Source of the DNA: Winogradskyella marina
Lineage (GTDB): Bacteria > Bacteroidota > Bacteroidia > Flavobacteriales > Flavobacteriaceae
Direction of reading: 5' to 3'
Length of the DNA stretch: 64,000 nucleotides
Assembly (NCBI RefSeq): GCF_015645385.1
Contig: NZ_JADOET010000018.1
Coordinates: 1-64,000 of the forward strand
Position numbers and translations under genes: made by a program. The notes beneath the pieces were generated by a model. That model made no database searches, had not been told where the DNA came from, and worked only from the letters and a program-made list of their open reading frames with translations. Positions 54,401 to 63,722 of the stretch are shown one piece after another (positions within the stretch are counted from its first letter, which is position 1; the number at the start of each line of letters is the position of its first letter).

Positions 54401-57175
54401 TTATCTCACTAATTGTTTCGTAGAAGGCTTAAACTTCGTTAAAACAATACCATCAACAGCAGCTTCATATTCAGCTAAAGTAGGTGTTCTACCTAATATT
54501 GTAGATAAAACTACCACTGGTGTAGATGATAATAAAGACTCTCCTTTTTTCTCTCCATCATCTTTTACAACACGTCCTTGGAATAAACGTGTAGATGTTG
54601 CCATAACCGTATCTCCTGGTTCTGCTTTTTCTTGGTTACCCATACATAAATTACAACCTGGACGCTCTAGGTATAACATGTTTTCGTACTTAGTACGTGC
54701 TAATCCTTTTGGTGCATTATCATCAAACTCAAAGCCTGAGTATTTTTGTAATACTTCCCAATCTCCTTCTGCCTTTAACTCATCTACAATATTATATGTA
54801 GGAGGTGCAACAACTAAAGGTGCTTTAAATTCAACTTTACCTTGTTGAGCTTCAATGTTTTTTAACATTTGAGCTAATATTTTCATATCGCCTTTATGTA
54901 CCATACAAGAGCCTACAAATCCTAAATCAACTTTTTTAGTTCCACCGTAGTATGATAATGGTCTAATATTATCATGCGTGTAACGCTTAGAAACATCTTC
55001 GTTATTCACATCTGGATCTGCGATCATTGGTTCAGCTATTTCATCTAAATCAATAATAACTTCTGCATGATATTTTGCATTAGCATCTGGTCTTAAAGAT
55101 GGTTTAATACCAGTTTTAAGCTCTGTAATTCTAGTTTCTGCTTTTTCAACAAGACCTTTAAGAACTTGCTTCTCGTTATCCATACCTTTAGCAATCATGA
55201 TTTGGATACGACCTTTAGCAATCTCTAAAGATTCGATTAATGTTTCATCTTCAGAAATACAGATAGAAGCCTTAGCTTTCATTTCAGCTGTCCAATCTGT
55301 AAATGTGAAAGCTTCATCTGAAGTTAGTGTTCCGATATGAACCTCAATCACACGACCTTGGAATACGTTTTCCCCTCCAAATTGCTTCAACATTTGTTGT
55401 TGTGTGGCATGTACCACATCACGGAAATCCATATAAGATTTCATTTGACCTTTAAAGGTTACTTTTACAGATTCTGGAATAGGCATAGAAGCCTCACCTG
55501 TAGCTAAAGCTAGTGCTACTGTACCAGAATCGGCACCAAACGCCACTCCTTTAGACATACGTGTGTGAGAATCTCCACCAATAATAATGTCCCAATCACC
55601 AACAGTTATATCATTAAGTACTTTATGAATAACATCTGTCATTGGAAAATATTTCCCTTTTGGATCACGACCAGTAATTAAACCAAAATCGTTCATAAAG
55701 CTCATTAACCTTGGAATGTTGGCTTTAGACTTATCATCCCAAACTGAAGCTGTATGACAACCCGATTGGTATGCTCCATCTACAATAGGAGAAATTACCG
55801 TTGCAGCCATCATCTCTAATTCTTGAGATGTCATTAACCCAGTAGTATCTTGGGACCCTACAATATTTACTTCTGCACGAACATAAGAACCTGCATGTAA
55901 CGTAGCACCTGAAGTACCTACTGCATTTTTATTGAATATTTTTTCTACTGCTGTTAAGCCTTGTCCTTCAATTGTCACTTCTTTAGAAGGTGCATATACT
56001 TGAGGAATATCAATACCTAAAACGTTACAAGCAAATGTTTGTAATTTTTTACCGAAGACAACGGCGTAAGATCCACCAGCTTTCATAAACTCCATTTTCT
56101 GCGGTGTAAATGCAGCAGAAACATCTTTAAGCTCTTGATCTCCGTTGTATAATTTTTTCTCTTTTGTATTTATAGTTAATACAGTTCCTGTAGCAACTGA
56201 ATAGACTTCTTTTAAAATTGGCTCTCCATCTTCATCAACAATAGTATTACCATTCTCATCCTTTTGCTGCACCCAATTTTTAAGGTCTAATCCAATACCT
56301 CCTGTAACACCAACTGTTGTTAAGAAAATTGGTGCAATACCATTGGTACCAGCAATTACAGGCGCAATGTTTATAAATGGTACGTATGGGCTAGATGAAA
56401 TACCTGTCCATAAGGCCACATTGTTTACACCTGACATTCTTGAAGATCCCACTCCCATGGTTCCTTTTTCTGCAATTAGCATCACACGCTTATCTGGATG
56501 TGCTTCTTTTAATGCTAATAATTCATTTTGCATCTCTTTATTATGCTCAAACATACATTGCCCATGTAACTCACGATCTGATCTTGAATGCGCATCACCA
56601 CCAGGAGATAATAAATCGGTAGAAATATCACCTACACCTGCGATGTATGTTACGACCTCAATCTCTTCGTCAATTTCTGGTAACTTAGTAAAGAATTCTG
56701 CTTTTGCATAGCTCTCTATAATATCTTTAGCAATTTTACTACCCAATTTAAAAGCATCTTCTAAGCGGTCTGTATCTGCCTCATATAAAAACACCTGAGT
56801 CTTTAGGACCTTAGCAGCTTCTTCTGCTATAGCAACGTCTTCACCTAAAGCTAAATCTAATAAGACTTCAACTGAAGGTCCACCTTTCATATGAGATAAT
56901 TGTTCTAGAGCAAATGCTGGAGTTATTTCTTCAACGATTGATTCGCCTAAAATAATTTCTTTTAAAAATTTAGCCTTTACACCTGCAGCACTAGTTGTAC
57001 CTGGTAACACATTATAAATAAAAAAGTTAAGAGAATCCTCCCTATACTCATTATCTACATCTTTAATTTGCTCAATGATTTTACTTAATAATTCAGCACC
57101 ATCTATTGGCTGCGGATGAAGTCCTTGATCTTTGCGTTCTTCAATCTGCTTTAGGTAATTTTGATAAATACTCAT
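54401..57175 (-). CDS. acnB: Bifunctional aconitate hydratase 2 / 2-methylisocitrate dehydratase
   Basis: AcnB-type aconitase of 924 residues. It has the N-terminal HEAT-like domain (about 1-160, with ALEQLSHMKGGPSVEVLLDL) peculiar to AcnB, then the swapped catalytic domains. Iron-sulfur ligands are in DLGFVGSCMVHKGD and ERPGCNLCMGNQ. WDIIIGGDSHTRMSKGV and GITGRDPKGKYFP-like blocks are also typical. It performs the TCA reaction and often the methylcitrate-cycle dehydration. Having AcnA and AcnB adjacent gives two aconitases under possibly different control. Confidence 0.95.
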   Translation of the reverse strand: MSIYQNYLKQIEERKDQGLHPQPIDGAELLSKIIEQIKDVDNEYREDSLNFFIYNVLPGTTSAAGVKAKFLKEIILGESIVEEITPAFALEQLSHMKGGPSVEVLLDLALGEDVAIAEEAAKVLKTQVFLYEADTDRLEDAFKLGSKIAKDIIESYAKAEFFTKLPEIDEEIEVVTYIAGVGDISTDLLSPGGDAHSRSDRELHGQCMFEHNKEMQNELLALKEAHPDKRVMLIAEKGTMGVGSSRMSGVNNVALWTGISSSPYVPFINIAPVIAGTNGIAPIFLTTVGVTGGIGLDLKNWVQQKDENGNTIVDEDGEPILKEVYSVATGTVLTINTKEKKLYNGDQELKDVSAAFTPQKMEFMKAGGSYAVVFGKKLQTFACNVLGIDIPQVYAPSKEVTIEGQGLTAVEKIFNKNAVGTSGATLHAGSYVRAEVNIVGSQDTTGLMTSQELEMMAATVISPIVDGAYQSGCHTASVWDDKSKANIPRLMSFMNDFGLITGRDPKGKYFPMTDVIHKVLNDITVGDWDIIIGGDSHTRMSKGVAFGADSGTVALALATGEASMPIPESVKVTFKGQMKSYMDFRDVVHATQQQMLKQFGGENVFQGRVIEVHIGTLTSDEAFTFTDWTAEMKAKASICISEDETLIESLEIAKGRIQIMIAKGMDNEKQVLKGLVEKAETRITELKTGIKPSLRPDANAKYHAEVIIDLDEIAEPMIADPDVNNEDVSKRYTHDNIRPLSYYGGTKKVDLGFVGSCMVHKGDMKILAQMLKNIEAQQGKVEFKAPLVVAPPTYNIVDELKAEGDWEVLQKYSGFEFDDNAPKGLARTKYENMLYLERPGCNLCMGNQEKAEPGDTVMATSTRLFQGRVVKDDGEKKGESLLSSTPVVVLSTILGRTPTLAEYEAAVDGIVLTKFKPSTKQLVR

Positions 57176-57253
57176 GTAAGAAATCTTTAGTTACTATTTT
57201 TTAATCTTAGTGATGTAAAAAATACAGTCTTATTTATAAATTTAAAAGTCATG

Positions 57254-57282
57254 CAAATTAATATAAAGATTTATAAATACAA
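57254..57282 (-). promoter_or_regulatory. Possible acnB promoter
   Basis: The minus strand has TTG (57280-57282), an 18-base spacer and TTAATTTG (57254-57261), one base off TAnnTTTG. It lies about 80 bases before the acnB ATG. I see no other gene or clear structure in the 287-base gap 57176-57462. Confidence 0.4.
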
Positions 57283-57462
57283 TAGCCTAAAACATTATTA
57301 TCATACTATTTTAGGATAGTGATATAAAATTTTTATATGATTGTACTTTTGCAGGTATTTTTCGATAAGAAAGAACTATTAGATCTCGACTTTTTTATGC
57401 ATAAAATCACCTCAAAGTATCATTTGAAGGCTTAACGCTATGATAAAATTGAAAACGAGTGC

Positions 57463-58416
57463 TTAGAATAAACTTTGAATAATCTTTTCGTCTGTAACGC
57501 CTTCGGCTTCGGCTTTGTAGTTTTTAATAATTCTGTGTCTCAGGATTCCGGTGGCTACTGCTTGAACATTTTCAATATCTGGAGAAAATTTACCGGTTGT
57601 TGCCGCATGTGTTTTAGCTGCTAAAATTAAATTTTGAGACGCTCTAGGACCAGCTCCCCAATCTACAAACTCTTTTACTATATCTGCAGCAGAACTTGCA
57701 TTTGGTCTTGTTTTAGCCACTAAAGAAACTGCATATTCTATAACATTATCTGCTACAGGAATACGACGAATGACATTTTGAAAATCGATAATTTCTTGCG
57801 CTGTAAATAATGAATTTACTGTCTTATGAACATCTGTTGTCGTAGATTTTACAACATCTACCTCTTCTTGGAACGAAGGATATTCTAAATTAATAGCAAA
57901 CATAAATCGGTCTAATTGTGCTTCTGGTAAAGGATAAGTTCCTTCTTGCTCTATTGGGTTTTGAGTTGCCAATACAAAGTAAGGTAAGTTTAACTTATAC
58001 TGATGTCCTGCCACTGTAACCGCACGTTCTTGCATAGCTTCTAGTAAAGCTGCTTGGGTTTTTGGAGGTGTTCTGTTAATCTCATCTGCTAAAATAATAT
58101 TAGCAAAAATTGGTCCTTTTAAAAATTTAAACTGTCTGTTTTCATCTAAGATTTCACTACCTAAAATATCACTTGGCATTAAATCTGGAGTAAACTGAAT
58201 ACGTTTAAAATTTAAACCTAATGCTTGTGCTATAGTGTTTACCATTAAGGTTTTTGCTAAACCAGGAACTCCTATTAACAGGGAATGACCACCAGAAAAA
58301 ATAGAAATTAAAATTTGATTTACAACTTCATCTTGACCAATGATAACTTTAGCAACTTCTTCCTTTAATGCAGTATATTTTTTTACAAAATTTTCAATTA
58401 TTGCAACATCAGACAT
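57463..58416 (-). CDS. MoxR-family AAA+ ATPase
   Basis: Cytoplasmic AAA+ chaperone-like ATPase of 317 residues. Walker A is GVPGLAKT (49-56) and Walker B is IILADEINRTPPKTQAAL; sensor 1 lies in FVLATQNPIEQEGTYPLPEA. MoxR proteins act on von Willebrand-domain partners, usually encoded next door in the Bat operon. None is visible here: it is instead the last gene of a PpiC/SurA operon, six bases after the SurA-like gene. Its partner may be outside the window. Confidence 0.93.
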   Translation of the reverse strand: MSDVAIIENFVKKYTALKEEVAKVIIGQDEVVNQILISIFSGGHSLLIGVPGLAKTLMVNTIAQALGLNFKRIQFTPDLMPSDILGSEILDENRQFKFLKGPIFANIILADEINRTPPKTQAALLEAMQERAVTVAGHQYKLNLPYFVLATQNPIEQEGTYPLPEAQLDRFMFAINLEYPSFQEEVDVVKSTTTDVHKTVNSLFTAQEIIDFQNVIRRIPVADNVIEYAVSLVAKTRPNASSAADIVKEFVDWGAGPRASQNLILAAKTHAATTGKFSPDIENVQAVATGILRHRIIKNYKAEAEGVTDEKIIQSLF

Positions 58417-58422
58417 ATTATA

Positions 58423-59868
58423 TTATTTTTTTAACCAATTCCCTTGAAAATCACAGTCTCTATACTCACCGTTAATCTTAATGTAAGTTTCTTCAATGGT
58501 CTTCTTTTGCCATTTAGCAACAGCATCTACTTGCTTATCTTGCAAGGCTAATTCTTTAATTTTTAAATAATCTTGAGCGAAATCTGCTTTGTGATCATCT
58601 ATACGATCTGTAACGGTTAAAATCTTAAATTTTATTCTATTCACACGATCTTCATCTTGTAAAACCTCACTGATTTCACCATCCTTTAAGTTTTGAATCT
58701 GAGCATATAATTCTGGCTCCATTCTCGTTAATTCAAAATTAAAATCTTGTGTTGTTGGGTTGGTCATTTGACCTCCTTCATATTTTGTTTCCTCTTCATC
58801 ACTAAACTCTCTTGCCGCTTCTGCAAAAGTTATAGAACCATCTACAATTTTAGCTCTAACTTCATCAATTTGATCTTTAGCTTTTTTAATTGCTTCTTGT
58901 GTTAGTTCCGGACGAATTAAAATGTGTCTCACATCATATTCTTGACCTCTAATTTTTTCTAATAGAATGATATGATAACCAAAGTCAGTTTCAAATGGTT
59001 CTGAAATTTCACCTTCTTGCATTGAGAACGCTACATCTCTAAACTCTTTTACCATTCTAGGCTGATTTCTATTTAAGGTATATTTTCCTCCAGTAGATTT
59101 AGACGCAGAATCTTCAGTATAAAACAATACTTTAGTTGTAAAACTAGAGCCATTCTCTTCAATATCTGTTTTGAATCCTTTTAACTTGTCAATAACGGCT
59201 TGCTTAGATTCTTCCGTAACTTCAGGAATAATTACAATTTGAGCCAACTTAAGTTCTGTTCCAAATATAGGACGTTCATCTTCTGGAATATCGTTAAAAA
59301 ACGTACGAACCTCTTCTGGCGTCACTTCAATATCACCAGTTACTTTGTTTTGCATTTCTTGTGCGAGATATTGATTTTTATTAATCTCATCCATCTCTTC
59401 ACGTAAAGCTTGCTCAGAATCTTTTTTGTAGAAATCTAACAAACCTTGCATATCGCCTTTGGTCTGTGCCAAAATACCTTGTATTTGCTGTTCTGTTCGC
59501 GACTTAATGTATAATTCGTTAACAAGAACACTATCTTGAATGGCTTGATGCGCATATAACTTGCTCTCTAACAAACTCCCAAAAAGCTCACATCTCGAAA
59601 AGCCTTTTAAGTCTGCTCCTTGTGCTTCAAGTTGCGCAATTTCTCTATCTAAATCAGATTCTAGAATAATATAGTCACCTACCACTGCGGCAACACCATC
59701 TGCTTTGATTCTTGTTTTCTTTACGATTGTATCTTTTGTTGTTTCAACTTGTGGTACATCGTCTTGTATGATCTCTTGCGCATTAGCATTACTAAAGGTA
59801 AAAGATATAAAGCCAACTAAAAGCGTTGCTTTAATTAAAAGTTTGGAATTTATTTTGTTTGATAGCAT
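58423..59868 (-). CDS. SurA-like periplasmic peptidyl-prolyl isomerase
   Basis: Periplasmic chaperone of 481 residues that probably guides outer-membrane proteins. A signal peptide (LLIKATLLVGFISFTFSNANA) is followed by the SurA N-terminal region (VAAVVGDYIILESDLDREI) and two parvulin domains. These start at about ELKLAQIVIIPEV and YDVRHILIRPEL, the latter with the usual FGYHIILLEK. ATG 59868 is chosen; 59883 is equally possible and would add five residues. It overlaps the end of the upstream lipoprotein gene by 38 bases or more. Confidence 0.88.
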   Translation of the reverse strand: MLSNKINSKLLIKATLLVGFISFTFSNANAQEIIQDDVPQVETTKDTIVKKTRIKADGVAAVVGDYIILESDLDREIAQLEAQGADLKGFSRCELFGSLLESKLYAHQAIQDSVLVNELYIKSRTEQQIQGILAQTKGDMQGLLDFYKKDSEQALREEMDEINKNQYLAQEMQNKVTGDIEVTPEEVRTFFNDIPEDERPIFGTELKLAQIVIIPEVTEESKQAVIDKLKGFKTDIEENGSSFTTKVLFYTEDSASKSTGGKYTLNRNQPRMVKEFRDVAFSMQEGEISEPFETDFGYHIILLEKIRGQEYDVRHILIRPELTQEAIKKAKDQIDEVRAKIVDGSITFAEAAREFSDEEETKYEGGQMTNPTTQDFNFELTRMEPELYAQIQNLKDGEISEVLQDEDRVNRIKFKILTVTDRIDDHKADFAQDYLKIKELALQDKQVDAVAKWQKKTIEETYIKINGEYRDCDFQGNWLKK

Positions 59869-60682
59869 CGTTTGTAATATCATTTTCGAGTTGCTTAATG
59901 AGCTCTAATTTTCTCTTGTTTATAACAATTTTTGTGATTGACGAGTTTACATAATCCAAAGGCGCATAGTCGTTTTGAAGTCGTACGTCGTTTACCAACA
60001 TCAAATATAGGTTTAATGAATCTTTGAGCTGTAAAAAATTAGATTTTTTTAACAGTTCATTTTTATTGGTATTATTAATAATCGGAATTTTTTCAGCTAC
60101 ACGACTTACTTTTAACCAAAGTGAATCGTTTAAAGAATACGACCTAAATTGAACAGATATAGAATCTAGATATGATTTATCTTTAGGTTGGAAGCGTTGA
60201 AACCGCGTTTTAATAGTATCTAAATTTACCGGATTTAATGGTAAACTGATATATCTGAACTGAATTAAATCATCATTCAATTTAAAAGACTCTTTATTAT
60301 TTTCGTAGAACAATTCTGCTGTTTCGCGTGGCACTACAGAATCTATATTCTTTTTAACCAAGCCTTCTAAGTACGCTTTTGTATACAGGTCGTTTTTATA
60401 TTGCTCTACTAATTTAGAAAATTCAGCTTGCTTCTCTTCAGGCAGGTTTAACATAGCACCATCCATTAAAAGTAAGCGACTTGCCCAACGATTAATATAG
60501 GCGTTAACCATTAACGTACTATCTTCTTTAGGTGTACCTTCTGGAACTACATCTTTTATATCTTCCTTATAAAGAAAACTTTCATTAACTCTAGCTACTG
60601 CATCTTGAGTGTCTGGTTTTTTTAGAAAATCGCAACTCGCAAAAAGTAAACAAATACTAAATATGTAAAAGAAGTGTTTCAA
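59831..60682 (-). CDS. Lipoprotein related to PpiC/SurA chaperones (no clear isomerase domain)
   Basis: A 283-residue lipoprotein: signal peptide with lipobox FASC (C17). The SurA-N-like helical region (VARVNESFLYKEDIKDVVPE) leads into the coiled central part. The region where a parvulin domain would sit (about 140-215) lacks the HILV/FGYH motifs seen in its two neighbours, so it may be a chaperone without isomerase activity. It lies 12 bases after the 648-residue isomerase gene and overlaps the SurA-like gene. Confidence 0.78.
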   Translation of the reverse strand: MKHFFYIFSICLLFASCDFLKKPDTQDAVARVNESFLYKEDIKDVVPEGTPKEDSTLMVNAYINRWASRLLLMDGAMLNLPEEKQAEFSKLVEQYKNDLYTKAYLEGLVKKNIDSVVPRETAELFYENNKESFKLNDDLIQFRYISLPLNPVNLDTIKTRFQRFQPKDKSYLDSISVQFRSYSLNDSLWLKVSRVAEKIPIINNTNKNELLKKSNFLQLKDSLNLYLMLVNDVRLQNDYAPLDYVNSSITKIVINKRKLELIKQLENDITNDAIKQNKFQTFN

Positions 60683-60694
60683 AAATTAGGTGAA

Positions 60695-62641
60695 TTAGTT
60701 TCCAATTTTAGTTTTAATAGTTTTAAGCGTTTCTTGATTTACCTCTATTTTAAAACGATTGTTTAAATCCTTAATCCAGTTAGATTCAATTTCAGCTTGA
60801 TAATCATTAATAACATTACCTTTAGCTTCTTCTAAAGTTTTTTGTCCAGCTGGTAAAACCTCAATCACATTAATAACGTGAAAAGATTCGTTATGCTTAT
60901 AAATACCTGAAACACCTTTTTTAGCTTTAAAAGCTGAAGGTAAAATAGGGGTATCTGTAGCGAAAGTACCATTTGTAAAGATAACGTTTTGCTTGTCGTT
61001 AGTATTTAATTCATCTTTAATAGCCGCTTCAGATTCTCCCTTTTTCATTAACTTAAGAATTTTCTTTGCTTGAGACTTATCTGCAGAAGATGCCATTATT
61101 ACTTCAACTCTATCTGACCATTGGTATTTAGATTTGTTGTTAGTGTAATACGTTTCAATACCAACAGAATCTTTAGACGCCTTGTTCCAAACCTCTTTTT
61201 CCATGAGATCAAACAACAATAATCCATCTTTATATTCTTTTAAAATATTAGCATATTCTACGTTTTCTACTTCTAAATTATCTTCTCTGTATTGTAAGAT
61301 TGATTTTTCAAAGAAGCTATCATATTCTTTGTCTATAATAGTAGCAAAATCTGTGGTTCTTCCTGAATAAATACGTTGTGCTGTGATTAAATGTTTTCCG
61401 AAATCTTCAAACGTAAAATTGGTTTTATTTATAGAAAACACTATGTCAGTTGCCTTAAAATCTTCAGGTAAACTCCATGTTCTATTATAAAAATCTTTAG
61501 AAAGTAAAGCTTCAAAATAAGTCTTAGCTTCAGCATTATATACAATATCATACTTATCTTTAAGCTTATTGATTAACGCTTCTTGAATTAATTGCGACCT
61601 AGAATCTCTTTTTACTTTTGTCTCTAAAGCATTCTTTACATTTTCTAAGGGCTCAATTGGTTTATGGTTAAGTCGTTTTACAATATGCCAACCATAAGCA
61701 GACTTAAACGGTTTACTTATATCTCCATTTTCTTTTAAATTAAAAGCAACATCTTCAAATTCCAAAGAACTTAACTGACCACTTTTAAAAGGTGCCATTT
61801 TCCCACCCTCTCTTGCAGAACTTTTATCCTCTGAAAACTGTTTGGCTAAAGCATCGAAACTTTCTCCTTGATTCAGTTTCTTATAGATATCGTTAATTCT
61901 AGCTTCAGGATTAGATAATGAATCTTTCGGATTTAGATTCACCATAATGTGTGCAACGGTTACTGTACCTCTAGATGGTCTTCTTTCATTTACTTTAACC
62001 ACATGGTAACCAAAACGCGTTCTAAACGGCATTGAAATCTCACCAGCTTTAGTATTATAGGCTGCAGATTCAAAATCGTAAACCATTTTAAAAGCTGAGA
62101 AATACCCTAAATCTTCAAGAAAGATAGTTTCTCCGTTATGCATTTCTGCTTTTACCTTATCAAACCCTTCTTCTATTACACGATTTCTAAGTTCTAAAAC
62201 TTTATTATACGTCGCTAAAGTATCTTTGACTGAAGGATCTAAACGCACTAAAACATGTGAAGCATTAATATCTAAATTAGAACGCTCATAAGCTTCAGTC
62301 ACCAAAGCATCAGTAACTTTATTCTCTGAGATATAGTTGCTAATTAACTGTTTTTTATAGCGCGTAAATTCGCGTTGGTAGTTTTGATCTTCGTCTAACT
62401 TTAAACGTTTCGCTTCTTTTAGTTTAAGTTGATATTCTGTAAATAGTTTTAAATAGCCATCAATATCCTTTTGACTTTCATCTTGAACTAAATCTAAATT
62501 TTTGTTGTAGACTCTTAAGAATTCTGAAGCCATAATAGGTTCTCCATCTACCTCTAGAAGAACAGCATCATCATTATCTTGAGAAAAAGAAAAATTTAGT
62601 GCAAAAAACACCAAAAACAGACATTTAATATTAAGTTTCAT
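60695..62641 (-). CDS. Large periplasmic peptidyl-prolyl isomerase with tandem parvulin domains
   Basis: Exported 648-residue protein with signal peptide MKLNIKCLFLVFFALNFSFS. Two complete parvulin domains are visible: one from NASHVLVRLDPS to FGYHVVKVNERRPS (about 125-220), the other from VTVAHIMVNLNPKD to YGWHIVKRLNHKP (about 225-330). A third, diverged one lies near the C-terminus (RVEVIMASSADKSQAKKIL ... FHVINVIEVLP). It is the first gene of a four-gene folding operon with a strong promoter just upstream. Confidence 0.9.
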   Translation of the reverse strand: MKLNIKCLFLVFFALNFSFSQDNDDAVLLEVDGEPIMASEFLRVYNKNLDLVQDESQKDIDGYLKLFTEYQLKLKEAKRLKLDEDQNYQREFTRYKKQLISNYISENKVTDALVTEAYERSNLDINASHVLVRLDPSVKDTLATYNKVLELRNRVIEEGFDKVKAEMHNGETIFLEDLGYFSAFKMVYDFESAAYNTKAGEISMPFRTRFGYHVVKVNERRPSRGTVTVAHIMVNLNPKDSLSNPEARINDIYKKLNQGESFDALAKQFSEDKSSAREGGKMAPFKSGQLSSLEFEDVAFNLKENGDISKPFKSAYGWHIVKRLNHKPIEPLENVKNALETKVKRDSRSQLIQEALINKLKDKYDIVYNAEAKTYFEALLSKDFYNRTWSLPEDFKATDIVFSINKTNFTFEDFGKHLITAQRIYSGRTTDFATIIDKEYDSFFEKSILQYREDNLEVENVEYANILKEYKDGLLLFDLMEKEVWNKASKDSVGIETYYTNNKSKYQWSDRVEVIMASSADKSQAKKILKLMKKGESEAAIKDELNTNDKQNVIFTNGTFATDTPILPSAFKAKKGVSGIYKHNESFHVINVIEVLPAGQKTLEEAKGNVINDYQAEIESNWIKDLNNRFKIEVNQETLKTIKTKIGN

Positions 62642-62691
62642 AATTTAACCTTGATTTGTATTGATATAAGAAACATGCTTTTAAAACTCAG

Positions 62692-62721
62692 CAAAAGTAA
62701 TATAAATAGCGTATTTAGCAA
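62692..62721 (-). promoter_or_regulatory. Promoter of the periplasmic folding operon
   Basis: Minus strand: TTG (62719-62721), 19 bases, TACTTTTG (62692-62699). The spacing and boxes are nearly ideal, about 50 bases ahead of the first ATG. The rest of the gap 62642-62893 shows nothing clear. Confidence 0.7.
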
Positions 62722-62893
62722 TAGGATTAAATAGCATTATTTTAATAATTACTGCTAGATACGTCGTAAAAATCACACCACAATAAGATGTTAATGTATT
62801 TTACGATGATTTTAACAATTAAAAAAGCCTAACATCGATTAGATTGAACTTCTGACTTGCCTTTTTATATTTTTATCAAAATTACAAAACTGC

Positions 62894-63343
62894 ATGGAGT
62901 ACACCACTGAAATATTAATTAAGAAATCCATATCTGAGGTTATTAAAAAATATAGTTCTATTGGCAATTTAAAACATTGGCAAGAAGGCTTGGTGAGTAC
63001 TGAACACATTTCTGGAACTCCAACTGAACTTGGTGCTAAAATGAAATTAACTTTTAGTTTTGGAAATCGTAAAATGGAAATCATTGAAACCGTAACAAAG
63101 CAAGAATTCCCTAATGAATTACACGTTACCTATACTACAAATGGTGTGCGTAATATTCAAGAAAACTATTTTAAAGTTATAGAGAACAACGCAACCCAAT
63201 GGATTTCTAAAACAAAATGTCAGCCAACGAGTTTAAAGATGAGCTTAATGTTGTTTTTAATGCCAAGTGTATTTAAAAAGCAAACGGCAACCTATATGAG
63301 TAATTTTAAAAATTTTGTTGAACAAGGTACTTCAATTAGGTAA
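62894..63343 (+). CDS. SRPBCC (START/PYR-like) family protein
   Basis: A 149-residue soluble protein of the polyketide-cyclase/SRPBCC fold. The N-terminal MEYTTEILIKKSISEVIKKY, GNLKHWQEGLVSTEHISGTP and ELGAKMKLTFSFGNRKMEIIE follow the usual strand-helix-strand pattern of a hydrophobic ligand pocket. The ligand is unknown. It is followed after about 50 bases by a small unknown gene in the same direction. Confidence 0.8.
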   Translation: MEYTTEILIKKSISEVIKKYSSIGNLKHWQEGLVSTEHISGTPTELGAKMKLTFSFGNRKMEIIETVTKQEFPNELHVTYTTNGVRNIQENYFKVIENNATQWISKTKCQPTSLKMSLMLFLMPSVFKKQTATYMSNFKNFVEQGTSIR

Positions 63344-63394
63344 TTTACCGAGTACACCAACGAAATATTATACAGAAACAAGAGGATTTAAAGC

Positions 63395-63628
63395 ATGCGT
63401 AAGTTAAAATTAATTTGGGATTTTAGAGGTCCAGCAGGACAAAAAACAGCAGAACATCATCTCATCCATTTAAAGGAATATATTGAAATTAATGCGTTAG
63501 ACATTTCTATTACAGGTGTCGAAACCATAAGCGACATGCATAGTTTGGCGTATTTAGTTGTAGATGAATCTGAAATGAAACCTATTAGAGATGCTTTAAA
63601 ACCTCATAGAGGGCAGGTTTATTCTTAA
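63395..63628 (+). CDS. Small conserved-looking protein of unknown function
   Basis: A 77-residue protein: MRKLKLIWDFRGPAGQKTAE, a central helix (HHLIHLKEYIEINAL) and a C-terminal strand-helix pattern (SLAYLVVDESEMKPIRDALKPH). It looks like a small ferredoxin-like alpha/beta domain. No catalytic motif. Its stop codon lies inside the first unit of the 8-bp tandem repeat that follows. Confidence 0.7.
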   Translation: MRKLKLIWDFRGPAGQKTAEHHLIHLKEYIEINALDISITGVETISDMHSLAYLVVDESEMKPIRDALKPHRGQVYS

Positions 63629-63696
63629 GTTGTTAAGTTGTTAAGTTGTTAAGTTGTTAAGTTGTTAAGTTGTTAAGTTGTTAAGTTGTTAAGTTG
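63625..63696 (+). repeat. Tandem repeat, nine perfect copies of TTAAGTTG
   Basis: Units start at 63625, 63633, 63641, 63649, 63657, 63665, 63673, 63681 and 63689 with no variation. The first overlaps the stop codon of the preceding gene, so a change in copy number would not alter that protein. The array fills most of the gap to the convergent crtY end. Confidence 0.97.
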
Positions 63697-63722
63697 AAAG
63701 TATAGCTCTCGACCTAATACTA

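Noticed and set aside
57344..57351. TACTTTTG on the plus strand between acnB and the MoxR gene
   Set aside because: No -33 TTG at proper distance and no plus-strand gene downstream; probably chance in AT-rich DNA.
63625..63696. Possible CRISPR array
   Set aside because: The repeats are contiguous 8-bp units without spacers and no cas genes are in the window.
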